Source of the DNA: Macrocystis pyrifera
Lineage: Eukaryota > Sar > Phaeophyceae > Laminariales > Laminariaceae
Reading direction: 5' to 3'
DNA: 64,000 bases
Assembly (NCBI GenBank): GCA_031763025.1
Contig: JASSKH010000003.1
Location: 248,001 to 312,000, forward strand
Shown: one piece after another, positions 47,101-58,410 of the stretch
Layout: each line of letters begins with the position of its first letter
Position numbering within the stretch: the first letter of the stretch is position 1
Made by a program: the position numbers and the translations under genes
Notes under the pieces: model-generated
Databases searched by the model: none
What the model saw: only the letters and a program-made list of their open reading frames with translations
Told to the model about the DNA's origin: nothing

Positions 47101-47982
47101 ATGCCTTTTTCGCGACAAATCCAATTACAATAGGTAGAGCCCTAGCCCTAGGTGGTAGCTAACAAAACATACCGCAAAGGCCCTTTTCGAAAAAAAAGCA
47201 CGAGTACAACAGGTGCGTAGGAGACAAAGAAGAAGACAGAGAGAGAGAGAAGGTACTTCTTCTTACCTTCACCGGAACATTCCTAGGGCGCTTGGCATCC
47301 ATCATTCCCAGGAAGTAGGGCGGAAGCGTAACCCCCCACCCAGGCTGCAGCACCAGCACCGGCGGCGAATCCATCCTCGCAACGGGCGCCGCCTGCTGCC
47401 CTCTCGGCGACCCGGCGCCCCACGCCCCCTCCGGCCCGAAGGCTGGCGCCCGCCGGTAGCCCATCTGGGTCAATATCTCGGGGGGCGGCGGCGCTAAGCG
47501 CGTTGTGGTCGTGAAACGGCGGGGCGGAGCCGTTCGTCGCCGCGTCCGGGGGAGTCGGGAAGGTTATCTGCTGTGCCCGGTCGCTCGCGCCCGGCACCGC
47601 CATGTTCTCCATGGGCAGCACCGACATCGCTGCGCGAACAATGGCGCCGCCGTTGTTAAACCCGGAAGAGCCTCCGAACCCACCCCCAGTGCCACTGCTG
47701 CCATTCTCGATGGGCGACTTACCGTAAGTCGACGCGTGTGCGCTCCCCGCTACGAGCGCGTCGTACGGGCTTTGGCCAGGGGGGGGTAGCTGGGGCGGCG
47801 GCACTCCTCGCGGGTGTACGCTGGTGGGGGTGGAGACGGAAGGGGCGCCGGCGTCTCCGCTCCTCCATGGCAAGCCGCCTTGCGCCGATGTAGCAGGTAC
47901 GGGGCCTGCTGCCGCCGCCGCTGCCGCCGCCGCTGCCGCCGCCGCCGCTGCCGCTGCCGCTGCAACCGCTGGCGATTGGTGA

Positions 47983-48051
<69 letters not shown>

Positions 48052-51000
48052 TGCTGTGGCGGTGGCTGAGGCTGAGTGTCCGCGACGGGTGGAATTGGGC
48101 TTGACGACGACGTATCGACGGGTGCCATCCGCTTGTGCCTGCGAGGGTTTGAGCGTCGAACGCCGAATGTCGTTAGGGTGCAAGAAAAACGCGCCCCTGT
48201 CATCGAGGAAAACACCGACGACAATTCTTCACCGAGAGTTAAGAACAAAAAAAAACGTCCCCCGCGTCGCCCCCTTTTTTGCGTCAGGCCTGTAGACTTA
48301 ACTCTACGGACACTCTATGCAGCTGCAGCTGTTCCCACAAGAGACGCAAGCAAGCAACACACCATCGCTCACAATGACCTGCCACGTTGAGCCCATCATC
48401 TGTAACAAAGCTCGACACCGAAAAACGCAACACACACATGCAGGCACCAGCACATAACCGTGGGGTTAACCATAGCCCAAGGCTGCATCTCACCAGCATG
48501 TTCTTGGAAGTCGCGTACGCCGCTCGTCGTACTCGATTCCGACACATACCCACGAGCTTGACGACACGCTCGTGGAGAGCACGAAGTCGTCGATGTCGCC
48601 TCTTTCCAGCAGGCGATGAGCGTTCGCCGCGACTCCGATGAATCGAGCGAAAGCCGCGTCGCCCCCAGCGAGGAAGTGCATCCCTCCGTCCTATCAATAT
48701 ACCAACACACATTCCAACGAGCAAATGCAAAAAGACCAGAATAAATGTTTTATTCAAAATACGCTACAAGGACAAAAAGTATTTTGAAAGCTGTTGCAGC
48801 GAATAGCCTGCACAGAGCAAGCGAAGAACTCAGCTACCGTATGAAGCAACCGACCAGCCAGAAAATATTTACCAGGTATATCCTTTAGGGCTGGTCCTAA
48901 CGAGTAACAACAACAAAAAAAAACGAAAAAAAAAACGAGCAGACTTTAGCCATTTTTGTAAAAAACAGCAGTTTGAGTCCTAACGGCCCATCTTATCGAG
49001 GATCTTTGGTCCTTTCAATTTGATTCGATTTTTTTTTTCGAATTTAATTTGCATCTGATTGACCAAAGAGTGAATGACCAGGCAGGATTCGAAGGGGTAA
49101 ATTAGAAAAAAAAAAATTGAGTGAAAAGTTGTTTGGGACTTTTGTCGTGTGATTTTTCTATTTTCAATTTCGAATTTGGGAGTTGATCAGCCTTGATGTA
49201 GCATGTTCATGGTGGGTCAAAACCCCCGCTGGAGTCTGGGGTGATTCTTGGCCGCTTCGGTGACCACCGTCGAGACGACAAAACGCGAACCTCAACGACA
49301 GGCGACCGGAGCAATAGCCGCGCCCACGGCCAGACCATAGCACATCGTACCCCGGCGGTGCCGCCTCAAAAGAAATCATGGCGGCCGCAAGCCCAATTTT
49401 TCGGCCTGCTCGATCGGCCAACCATCACGAAAACCGAGCAAACATGGAAACAAACAGAGGATACGCTCGAGACCTCGATAGCTGCATCACCTTTGCTGTT
49501 CCGCACGTGGCGCTTGAGGGCTCCCTTCGCCCACTTAAGACACCTTAAGAGTGATAGCTTCCTATCCTGCTCCACCAAAAAGAAAAAAAAATGCTGGCGG
49601 CGGCGCGCACGCGACAACGCGAACCATCGCTCTCGTCTACGCTCGTCGCTGTTGGTCGGCTGGGCGTTGTGTGACGCTGCGTTATTCCAGGTTGTTTCGA
49701 TTCCCTTTTTGTTTGACAATGACTGATGAATGCGCCGTTTCCCGATAGGATACACACGCGTTTTTTTTTTCGAAATCAAACTAAAATTCATTGGAATTGA
49801 AATTATATTTCCAAATAACAATATTTAGCGTTCCCCGTTAAGATGGGCTCTAACAAGGAACGAAAAGAAAACGAAAAACATACAAGAAGCCGAGTCGATT
49901 TTGTACGCGGTGCAAAATTTTCAAAATGACTCAACCGCCTGTGAGCTGGTGACTCCCGGCGACAGCGCTCAACAACGCCGGTGGGCAGTGGATAGCCATA
50001 ACTCGCACACGCGAGGCACCCTCTCCACAGCAGGCCGATCTCGTGGTTTAACCCGCTCCCTCCGGAATGCTCTGGAAGTTGCGTCTCGGCCATCGCTGTT
50101 TGTTTGAATGTTGAGTGGCACTCTTGTCGGAAAATATACAGTCGCAGCCACTTCCTGGCCCCCCGGTTCCTTGCGAGGGCATTCCTTGGTCATACCCTAC
50201 ACATATATGCTCCCGCCGTTAACAGACAAGCTGCGTGGCAGCCACATGCACCACCTCGGCCATCGTGCGCTTGCCTACCGGTCGCAGAAACTTCATCGGA
50301 ACTTCATCCCGACGCTCCGAGCTCCTCCTATCTTCCTCTTCGCCCTTGGGTAACCCTAACCCATATGGTATTTCGTTTATTTGACACCCCTTTAGTGAAA
50401 ATTAAGTGGTCTAGGACTTTATAAAAACGAGAAATGAAAACGGAGGTATCGGGATCTCTACTTCTAGTTAATTGAATTTGACCAGTAAAAGTCACTTGTT
50501 TAGTTTAGCTCTTCGCTTTGTTTTTTTTTTCGGTAGATTTCCTCGTTAGGACCGGTCGTTAATGCATGTATAACGTAAGAGTATAACAACATACGAGGTG
50601 AAAAATAAATAACAATGCGCTATAAATTGTATAGGAACACAACCACATACCGGCAAAACGCAATGACGTATCGATGCGAAGAATAGAATAAATATTATGG
50701 CGGTTGTTCGCTGCCAGGTAAGCAGCAAGCTGGCGGCGGGCAGGCAGGCGTCGTCAACATGACTTCTCTGCCATGGTGCCATGGTACCTGGTTTTAATAT
50801 GTGCTAATGCTACTGCTACTGCTAATGCTAATGCTACTGCTAATGCTAATGCTACTGCTACTGCTAATGCTAAAGGTAATGCTAATGGTGCCGTTGCACA
50901 GGGTCTCGCCCAGTGACATTGGAGCAGGAGCGAAATCTATAGGTGTAGTGGTTAAAGTACTGTATTTACAATTTACAAGGAGCTCTGACAATTAATGGAC

Positions 51001-51453
51001 GTCTGAGCACAAAAAGAGCGCCGGTTTTCGTGTTCTCTTCGGAAGAGTGGTACGTACCTTGCCAAGCGAGGCATTACCCGATCCCCGCATGCCGTATCCT
51101 GCTATATTATGCATACAGCCACAGCCACATAGTCAGTCAGACACAAGTATTATTAATTATTAATACCAGGTAATAGCGCGATGCCAAATACGGAATGTTC
51201 AAGGCATACATACCGGTATCATAATATAGTACATGCACAACATTACTGCTGTCCTATTACTGGGGACCACAGTAAATAGGACCAAATGTCGGTAGTGAAA
51301 ATAGGGAAATATATAGGTGGTTGTGTGTGGTACCGTAGGTCCTATTGACTATGGTCCCCCGCGATAAGATCCAAGGACAACTTTGGAAGCAGCACGATAC
51401 CTCCCGGCGAACACTGAATCCAGGGTAAAATACTCGTAACAATTTCATAAAGT

Positions 51454-51484
<31 letters not shown>

Positions 51485-52517
51485 ACGAAAACAGCAGCTG
51501 CAACACCGACAGCAATATAACACATCAACACCAACCTGAAAGCGGTTGACGAGGGTCTTCCGTATCTCAGGCAAGTCATCCTCCTTCAGCAGTCCCTTCG
51601 CGATGCCGCTAGCCACCAGGCGGCAAGATAGCTGCCTCAGCTCGTTCAGGATACGTGGCGGTTGGTTGTCCGCAGCCCTGGGCAAAACGTTGTTGTGGAA
51701 CTCCTCTTTCGTGTACTTCGACGGAGGCTGTGAAAAAAACACGACGGCACGACACATCGCCAGCAGATCGGACAGACAGACGGGGCGGGTATTTAGGATC
51801 TACTGGTACCAAGTACCTGGTAAACAAATATATATGGATACCTGTCCCCGGTGTGAGCAATCAACCCAAGCACTTTAACCGGGCTCAGAAGCAGAAACAA
51901 GCGTACTGGCTGTACACATGCATAGGGGGGTAACAGTGCCAGCAGCGAAACAGTTGCACAGCAGTCACGTTGAGACAGCCAGCTTTCGAGCAACAACCAA
52001 AACGACGGCGACAACAATAACAACAACTCAACAAGAGCGCAACAAGAGCGCAACAACAATAGCATCACCAACGCGCATCGCCACTACCACTACCACTACC
52101 AACACCAATCTAGTCATGTATTGCAATCGTACTTTGTAGATAGTGGTATCGCAATTATATTATATTGCGCTGTCACCGTGTGTGCCGTATTTCAGTACGA
52201 ATATTTTTGTAGTTTTACCTCACGACCGTCACCGTCGACAGGCGACACTTTCCCCCCCGTCCCGCTGTGCACGACATAACCGGCCAGCTTGATGGCCGTA
52301 ACAAGGTTGCGACTGGGAGCATTGCTGGCGCCGTTGACGTACTCGGCCGGGTTGTCGTCCTTAGGAAGGATCTTGCACAGCAAAGCCGCTTTTATCCGCT
52401 TCCCCAAGCTGGAACGAATCAAGGTTAGGGTCAAGGTGAAGGTCAGAGTCAGGGTTGGGTCCAAGGTAAAGGTCCAGGTCGGGGTCAGTGTGAAGGTAAA
52501 AATCAAGGTCACGATCA

Positions 52518-52551
<34 letters not shown>

Positions 52552-53069
52552 CAGCTTCATGGACAAGGCCAGGGCCAAGTTATTGAGCAAGGTTAAGGTC
52601 GGGGTCAGTGCCGAGGTAAAAAACAAGGTCAGGTCAAGGTCAAGGACAGCGTTAAGGTCAACGTCAAGGTCAATGCCAAGGTCAAGGTCGTGATGAAGGT
52701 CAAGGTCAAGATGACGTACATATGACGGTCAAGTACACGAGAAGGCCAAGTTGAAGGTATAAGTCAAAGAAAAAATGGTCAATGTCCAGGTCAAAGTCAA
52801 GGTACAGGTAAACGTCAACGCGAAGGTCAACGCGAATGTGAAGGCCACTAAAAGGATAGGGTTAGAGACAAGGTCTCGGTCGCGGCCAAGGGCAAAGTCA
52901 CGGTATGGTACAATACCCAGGTATACTGATATAGACCACAGGTTACGCACCTATCCATGCAGAACATGGGCTTCTCTCTGTGGAGCTTGTGGGACGTATC
53001 GTGCCTAGCGTTTTTAGCCTCGATCGCCTGCCACTCGTCCGCCATTCTCTCCATAATTTCCACCTCCAC
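44117..53069 (-). CDS. Eight-exon protein of unknown family with polyQ and polyA tracts (5' end missing)
   Basis: Exons in order: 53069-52951, 52408-52219, 51727-51536, 48690-48494, 48138-47723, 47493-47267, 46708-46595 and 44851-44117 (stop). Frames agree at every junction, giving 729 residues. Residues 1-167 are mainly helical and charged: VEVEIMERMADEWQAIEAK, GKRIKAALLCKILPKDDNP, YTKEEFHNNVLPRAAD, ILNELRQLSCRLVASGIAKG. Exon 4 reads GGMHFLAGGDAAFARFIGVA, exon 5 carries ~25 Gln then ~20 Ala, and exons 6-8 read PGWGVTLPPYFLGMMDAKRP, VEMRQVPGYLDFLAEIMPPD and KFRWSLRCWETLQGK before a Gly/Pro/Ala-rich tail. I do not recognise the family. A scaffold or transcription-related role is only suggested by composition. 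The acceptors of exons 6-8 are the weakest. The upstream exon 1 acceptor shows that more N-terminal exons exist beyond 53069. Confidence 0.6.
44865..45420 (+). repeat. Duplicated ~110-bp segment at the last-exon boundary
   Basis: GCAGATTTTGG followed by CGTCGGAAGG, a G-run, GTGAAAGTAC or GTGAGTACAG, GTACGTTC and CTGAAGTGCAGTACG occurs at 44865-44965 and again at 45305-45420. The first copy overlaps the presumed acceptor tract of the last exon of the minus-strand gene. Confidence 0.65.
45430..45735. repeat. CGGTTTTTTCGG-type palindromic AT-rich cluster
   Basis: The words AACGGTTTTTTCGGTT, ACCGAAAAGTCGG, GGTTTTTTTCGGTGGAAAACC, TTCGGTTTTTG and AACCGAAAAAA alternate, so nearly every part can pair with another. 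Coding frames are accidental. It lies in the last intron of the minus-strand gene. Confidence 0.75.
46080..46172 (+). repeat. CTTCATTAC 9-bp minisatellite
   Basis: About ten units of CTTCATTAC with CTTGATTAC and CTTAATTAC variants, in an intron of the minus-strand gene. Confidence 0.9.
47981..48058 (-). repeat. Coding CAG repeat (polyglutamine)
   Basis: On the minus strand nearly pure CAG with few CAA codons encodes about 25 Gln in exon 5. A GCG/GCA-rich polyalanine tract follows at about 47900-47970. The other two frames of the same DNA encode polyalanine and polyserine. The Gln frame is chosen because it alone joins correctly to both neighbouring exons. Confidence 0.85.
50803..50885 (+). 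repeat. TGCTAC/TGCTAA hexamer microsatellite
   Basis: Alternating TGCTAATGCTACTGCTACTG units cover about 80 bases in the longest intron of the minus-strand gene. Confidence 0.9.
51255..51367. mobile_element. MITE copy 2
   Basis: The left end TGGGGACCACAGTAAATAGG and the right end TCCTATTGACTATGGTCCCC form near-perfect inverted repeats. The interior shares AAATAGGGAAATATATAGGT with copy 3. Confidence 0.8.
52425..52845 (+). repeat. GGTCAA hexamer array
   Basis: AAGGTCAAGGTCAAGGTC-type units, partly degenerate (AGGTCAGGGTT, ACGTCAACGC), fill almost the whole 540-bp intron between exons 1 and 2 of the minus-strand gene. The open frames on both strands are repeat artefacts. Confidence 0.9.
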
Positions 53070-53479
53070 CTGTTCGATGCAACCAAAATACCCCAAAAAA
53101 AATTATGAGTTAAAAAAATTACAAAAAAGTACTACGAAATATACCTGGTATGAAATAGTGCAGTATTCTAGAGGTCAATGCAACGGCGAAAAAGGGCATA
53201 GGGCATACGACAGAAAATAAGACGCACAGGACAGCAGTGGAGGGGAGGAAAGAGAACGGTCCTCGTAGCAGGACAGTAGAGGACAAAGGACAGCAGTACG
53301 TACTGTAGTAGAGGACAGTACACACATCCCCCGGCGCGATATAAATAAGGTGGGACACCGCGCTACAGTCTTCAAAGGACAGCTGCAATAGCTCGTGAGC
53401 ACGAACAATCAGACACCAACACAGACATCAGCAACCAGTGGAGGGGCTAGGGCGGGGATGGGGGCGGGGGGAGGAAGGA

Positions 53480-53502
53480 GCGGAAGGGGGGGGGGGGGGG
53501 GG
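53480..53502 (+). repeat. Poly-G run
   Basis: GGAAGGGG and further G make a run of about 18 G interrupted once at the left, in GC-rich DNA upstream of the minus-strand gene's first recognised exon. Confidence 0.8.
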
Positions 53503-56500
53503 TCTGCCAAAAAAACGACGACTGGGCATGGTCATCATCGTGATGATTTCCAGTACCGAAGTAATAAGCGTAGGGTCGCCCGAACTCCCTCACCTTTTGC
53601 ATGCTTCCCTTGCCTGACTTTCGCTTTCCCCTATTTTTCTCTTCTTTTTCTTCATTATCTTTCTCTTCTCTCTCTTTATGTTTCCTGTTTCGTACCTCTT
53701 TCGCTTTTTTTTTTGCTCATTGCGCACGCGCGTGCGTATTCATAGCTACAGTAGTTTTCCCTGTTTAGGGACTTCGTTTTGGTTTTGCTTTACATTTTTG
53801 GGTCGCCACCCCTCCCGTCTACCTGCCTTGCGTATGTGTTGTCATGCTTCTCTGCCTTTCTCTTTTTCTTCTCCTTTTTCCTTTAGACTTGACATGATTT
53901 GAATTGGAGTTTTTCAATTTGTTACGGTCCCCTCGGCTTCGGTTGCAACTCGTACAATCTACGCATGTGGCGCATGTGCACGTGCGCTCATTTCACAGTT
54001 TTCTAGCTTGGAGTGGACGGTGTGCTTGAGTTATGACGTGTATCGTACATGGTGCTTTGTATTTCTATTTGGTGTTGTCCCTTAAGGTATTCTTCAACTC
54101 CAGAGTTTTTTCAAGGGTGGTTGTCCTGCGACCGCGGACTATACTTCTGTCGATGAGTTAACGTGAGAACAATAGCAACAACGACCATAAATATTACTAT
54201 AAAATGTGTGACGCTAGTAGTAGCAGTAGTAGCATTCATACACCAAGTATAGCAACAAGATAGAGCATCTGCGGTATCATGTATATAAATAGCAATGGGA
54301 ATAAGTATATAGTGCTTGTTTGTATACTATCAAGTAATTGTGTTTTTTCCCAGGCGACGCGTTAACGCCCGGCCAATCTCGTCGCCGCCGGGCTCGGCCG
54401 ACGGGGAATCACTCGGGGCGCGCGCTCCCGAGGTCTCGCCCTCGTCCGAGCCCCGTGGCACGCGCGGTACGCTCTCAAAGTCGAGAAAATGGAGTCACTT
54501 TCAACGGGTGCCTCGTCCCACTCCACTGAGCCAAACAGGAATCGTGAAACCCTCTTCGTGTACTGTGTGCTTCAGCCACTTGCCAATTTACTCGCGAAAA
54601 ACGTTCAGCACCTGAATTATTTCCCTGGCCAGTGATCCGCACTTTTGTTTCAGTGTACCTGGTATCCTTGATGTATCTTTTGACTTTTACGAATCGCGAA
54701 TATATCTTCCGACATTTTTATCAACGTACGTACGTACGCACAAGCAACAGAACAACAAACGGTACCAGGTATGCAACTCCACCGCCACAACTCATGGCAC
54801 AGCAGCAGTGCTGCTACCTTACGGTTGTGTTAAGTATACCTTACGGCTGTTGCGATTCCGCATGGATCAGTGGACGCTCTGCGAACTGTTCGCGCAAATC
54901 ACAGAACACACACGGAACACACTGTCGGGGTAGTCGGGATATAAAAAATGCCCCGACCCAGCATAAATCCATCAGACTATTCGAGCATTACGAGCTGGTC
55001 CAGCCATAAAGCAGGTGTTCATTCGATCGGATGTTTGGCACTCATTTGACCATATTTTAGCTCCAAAATTTAGCACCATGATTTCTGAGCCCGCCGCGCG
55101 TTTGCACGTATTACAATTTTTGGAATCCGAGATGATTTCGTCGAGAAATGCCACGTCGAGTAAATCTCCGTCACACACGGGGATATCTCTACACTACGGT
55201 CTACACGAGAAACCGGAAAATCTGTCCAGCGGGTGACGCTGATTCTCGGTCTGAACATTCCTTGACTGTTGAGGCATGGCGAAACGATCGATATTGTCTC
55301 CATCGCCTAATTCGTTGTATATGAATTTATCTGAAGTTTAACACGTTAATCGCATCGCTCTTGTCTACGCGTACAGCCCTGCCGCCCAACAGGATGAATA
55401 GGCAACATGCTGTGCTGTGCTACACATGTCACCATGATGATATATTGTACAGCACTTTGTATAAGTATGTTGTCTTTCGATCTCCTCGTAGACTATTATT
55501 ACTACTGCAATACCATTTCGCCCGGAAGTTGAAGGACCGTTTTATGTTATTAATAATGTCAATGCCCAAATATTCCTTATACTTCATTTTTACTGCGAGT
55601 ACGATCCATACACCAGACACTAACCGCAGGAGCGCAGAGCGTGCAAGCCATGAAGATGCAACGTTAATATCTTCTGTGGCATACATGTAAACTGGATAGA
55701 CTACCATGCGAGACCCTGGAATATTCAAGTTTCTCGTGCGTAAGATATGTAGACATACGTTTCCTATTTTTAATATATTTAGTTTTGGGACACTCCCGTA
55801 CGTAGGCACATCTCGAGGGGGAACCGTACAAAGTATAGCTGTAGAGGTACCAGTAGTATTCAACCTAAACCTATATCAAGTACCACGGATGTACGTCGCG
55901 GGTAAAACGGTAATTCAGAAGCCAATGGGGTTGGAGGTAGGTTATACAAAAATATTCAGGTAATAAGAATTGCCGATCCTTCCCGGAACAAAAACGCCTC
56001 CAAATTTATGTTCTCTTCTACGTGGTGTTCAATTTGCTACACGACGGCTGTGCCGATTTAATATGAAGTACGCTTACATTTGATCTTTTAACGTTTGGTG
56101 CTGTACGCTTATTCGCTTGATAGCCTATTCGTAATGAATACCAGGTATCTCAAGGGCATATAACAAAACAATGTCCAGTACAAATATTAATAGTGACGAT
56201 GTTTTCACGTTGGCTCACTGTCCCTGAAACCCTGCCTGTGGCCGGGCAGTAACAAAAATGCATTTCGGTGGGAGAAAACAAACAAGCATTTGGTACGAAA
56301 TAGTGTGCGCGGCAGTAGTATTAACAACTGTAGTACCATACCAGTGCGTAAGGGAAACGGTACTATTACTATTACTATAAAAAATGAGTTGTGGTTACAC
56401 CGGTGTCATGTTGTCAATGGTGACGGGCGAATAATCTAGCGAGCAGCTTTACACTTGATATATACCAGGTACATCACTACCATACGAGTGGACGAGGTAC

Positions 56501-56894
56501 AGGCCCAGGGGGGGGACAATACGTATACGTCCTCTGGTGAAAACCACATTATCAGCTTTTTCCTAGCGGTAATAGCAGTAATTGTTTAAGACGTACGTTT
56601 TTCACGTACTACCGGTAATCCACGCCTCTGATTTGCGGTCACGTAAATCCCTGCCTTGCTTAGCGTATTACTGGTATACTGCTATACTGGTATTAATAAT
56701 AATACAATTGTGCTCGAATGCTGGAATACCATCTCGTCGGCATGTGGCAGATACCGGGTAATCGGAGAATGCTCATCGGTGATCGGAGACCGGTGTTCAG
56801 GTCACCGGAAATCTATCGTCAAAAATTGGCGATCAATCGTGGGATATCAGCCGCCGTAAATCCGCCCGCGCAGGCGGAGTTTCAGAACCTGCCA

Positions 56895-58410
56895 CCAAAA
56901 AAAAGCACGTTATTTCCAGTGCAAACCCGCACAATTATTCGAAAATCACAACGAAGAGCACACAGCGCCCAGCGAACGAACACGCACTCACACACACTAG
57001 CTCTGCAGTAGAAGAGGCTCGCACAAGCTCGCAAAGCGGGTGGCCTGAAGTGGCGGCTCTACGGCGCGTGCGGCTGGTGGTGCTAGTGCTATTATTCTCC
57101 TGGTCGTTTATTGTACACATACGTACTCTCGCACGCAAGCTCTCACACTAGAGCCACCGCACAGCACCAAGCGTCAGCAGCAGCATGAGCAGGGGATAGA
57201 GGAGCGGCACGAGCCCCCTCGCCGTTGTAGCTGCTGCGGAACAGCAGGCTATTAATAGTTGCTCGTTTATAGTACCCCTGCTACAGCTACAACTAACTAT
57301 AGATACCTACCTCTAGCGAGAGAAGCAAAAAGAAGACCAAAAACCGTTATTACGGGGAATGACACTATTGATAATACTGTAATACTACTGTAATACTCGC
57401 AAAGTACAACGGTATTATATACGTAGAGTGCACTACTCGTATCGTACCAGGTATGTTTGTTTTTGGGGTACTGCATCACATACTATTATTTAATAATAGT
57501 CTGGACACTATGAATAATAATAATACCGTTTGGAGTCGACTGGTGTACTACTAACTGTAGTATCGAAATTGAACGTACCAAGTACCAGGTAATCAGCATT
57601 CCGGCCAGCAGCGTGGTAGCGCTGTACCAACACGAACACTTACACACGGAGTTGCTGTTGGTGATTGAACTTATACCTGGTACAGCATAGTTCGTTGGTA
57701 CTGCTGCAAACGCACTGCTGTACATACCTGGTACACAGCAAGAAGCATGCACCACGTTCGTTGGTGCAGCAGTACCACCGTGGCCGGAAATATAATTGCC
57801 TTCGATTTCGGTATTATATTATCGTCCAGAGTGTTACGTGTCAGCACCCCCCCAAAAAAAACATACCTGGGAGTGCTTTTAAACTATAAAATACCGTTCG
57901 TTGTACTTTGCGAGCATTAATAGTATTAATAGTGTCATTTCCTGCAATGACGAGATTATGTCTATTTGCTTGTTTATCCCGCTAGACGTAGGTACCCATA
58001 ATAGCTGTAGCAGGGGTATTATAAACGAGCAACTAGCCTGCTGTGCCGTGCTGTGCCATAGCAGCTACAACAGCGAGGGAGCTCGTGCCGCTCCTCTGTC
58101 CCCTGCTCGTGCTGCTACTACTGCTGCTTTAGTGGTGCTGTGTGCGGCGGCGGCTCGCGTGTGAGAACTGCGTGGGAGAGTACGCCTGGGCCCAACAAAC
58201 GACCAGGAAAATAATAGCACTAGCACCAGCCGCACCCGTCGTAGAGCCGGCCGCTTTACGAGATACTTTTGCGAGCTTCTTATTTGCTGAGCTAGTGTGT
58301 GCGTGCGTGTGTGTACGTTCCCTGCGCGCTGTGTGCTCTTCGTGGTGATTTCCAAGTAATTGTGCGGGTTTCCACTGGAAATAACGTGCCTTTTTTTGCT
58401 GGCAATTTCG
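56895..58410. mobile_element. Fold-back element, ~420-bp inverted arms, ~650-bp loop
   Basis: The left arm (56895-57310) carries AGCACGTTATTTCCAGTG, CACAACGAAGAGCACACAGCG, GAGGAGCGGCACGAG and AGTTGCTCGTTTATA. The right arm (57960-58410) carries their complements in reverse order (TATAAACGAGCAACTAG, CTCGTGCCGCTCCTC, CGCTGTGTGCTCTTCGTGGT, GGAAATAACGTGCC). The loop holds four TACCWGGTA palindromes. There is no transposase frame. The outer ends are diffuse. Confidence 0.75.

Noticed and set aside
52192..52693. Long frames rich in KVKVKV (plus) or TLTLTL (minus)
   Set aside because: They translate the GGTCAA array. Only the part at 52219-52408 on the minus strand is retained as an exon because it continues a non-repetitive frame.
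54338..54615. Possible Arg/Ser-rich exon after TTTTTTCCCAG
   Set aside because: The acceptor is good but two frames are open, no donor or partner exon is evident, and composition alone does not decide.
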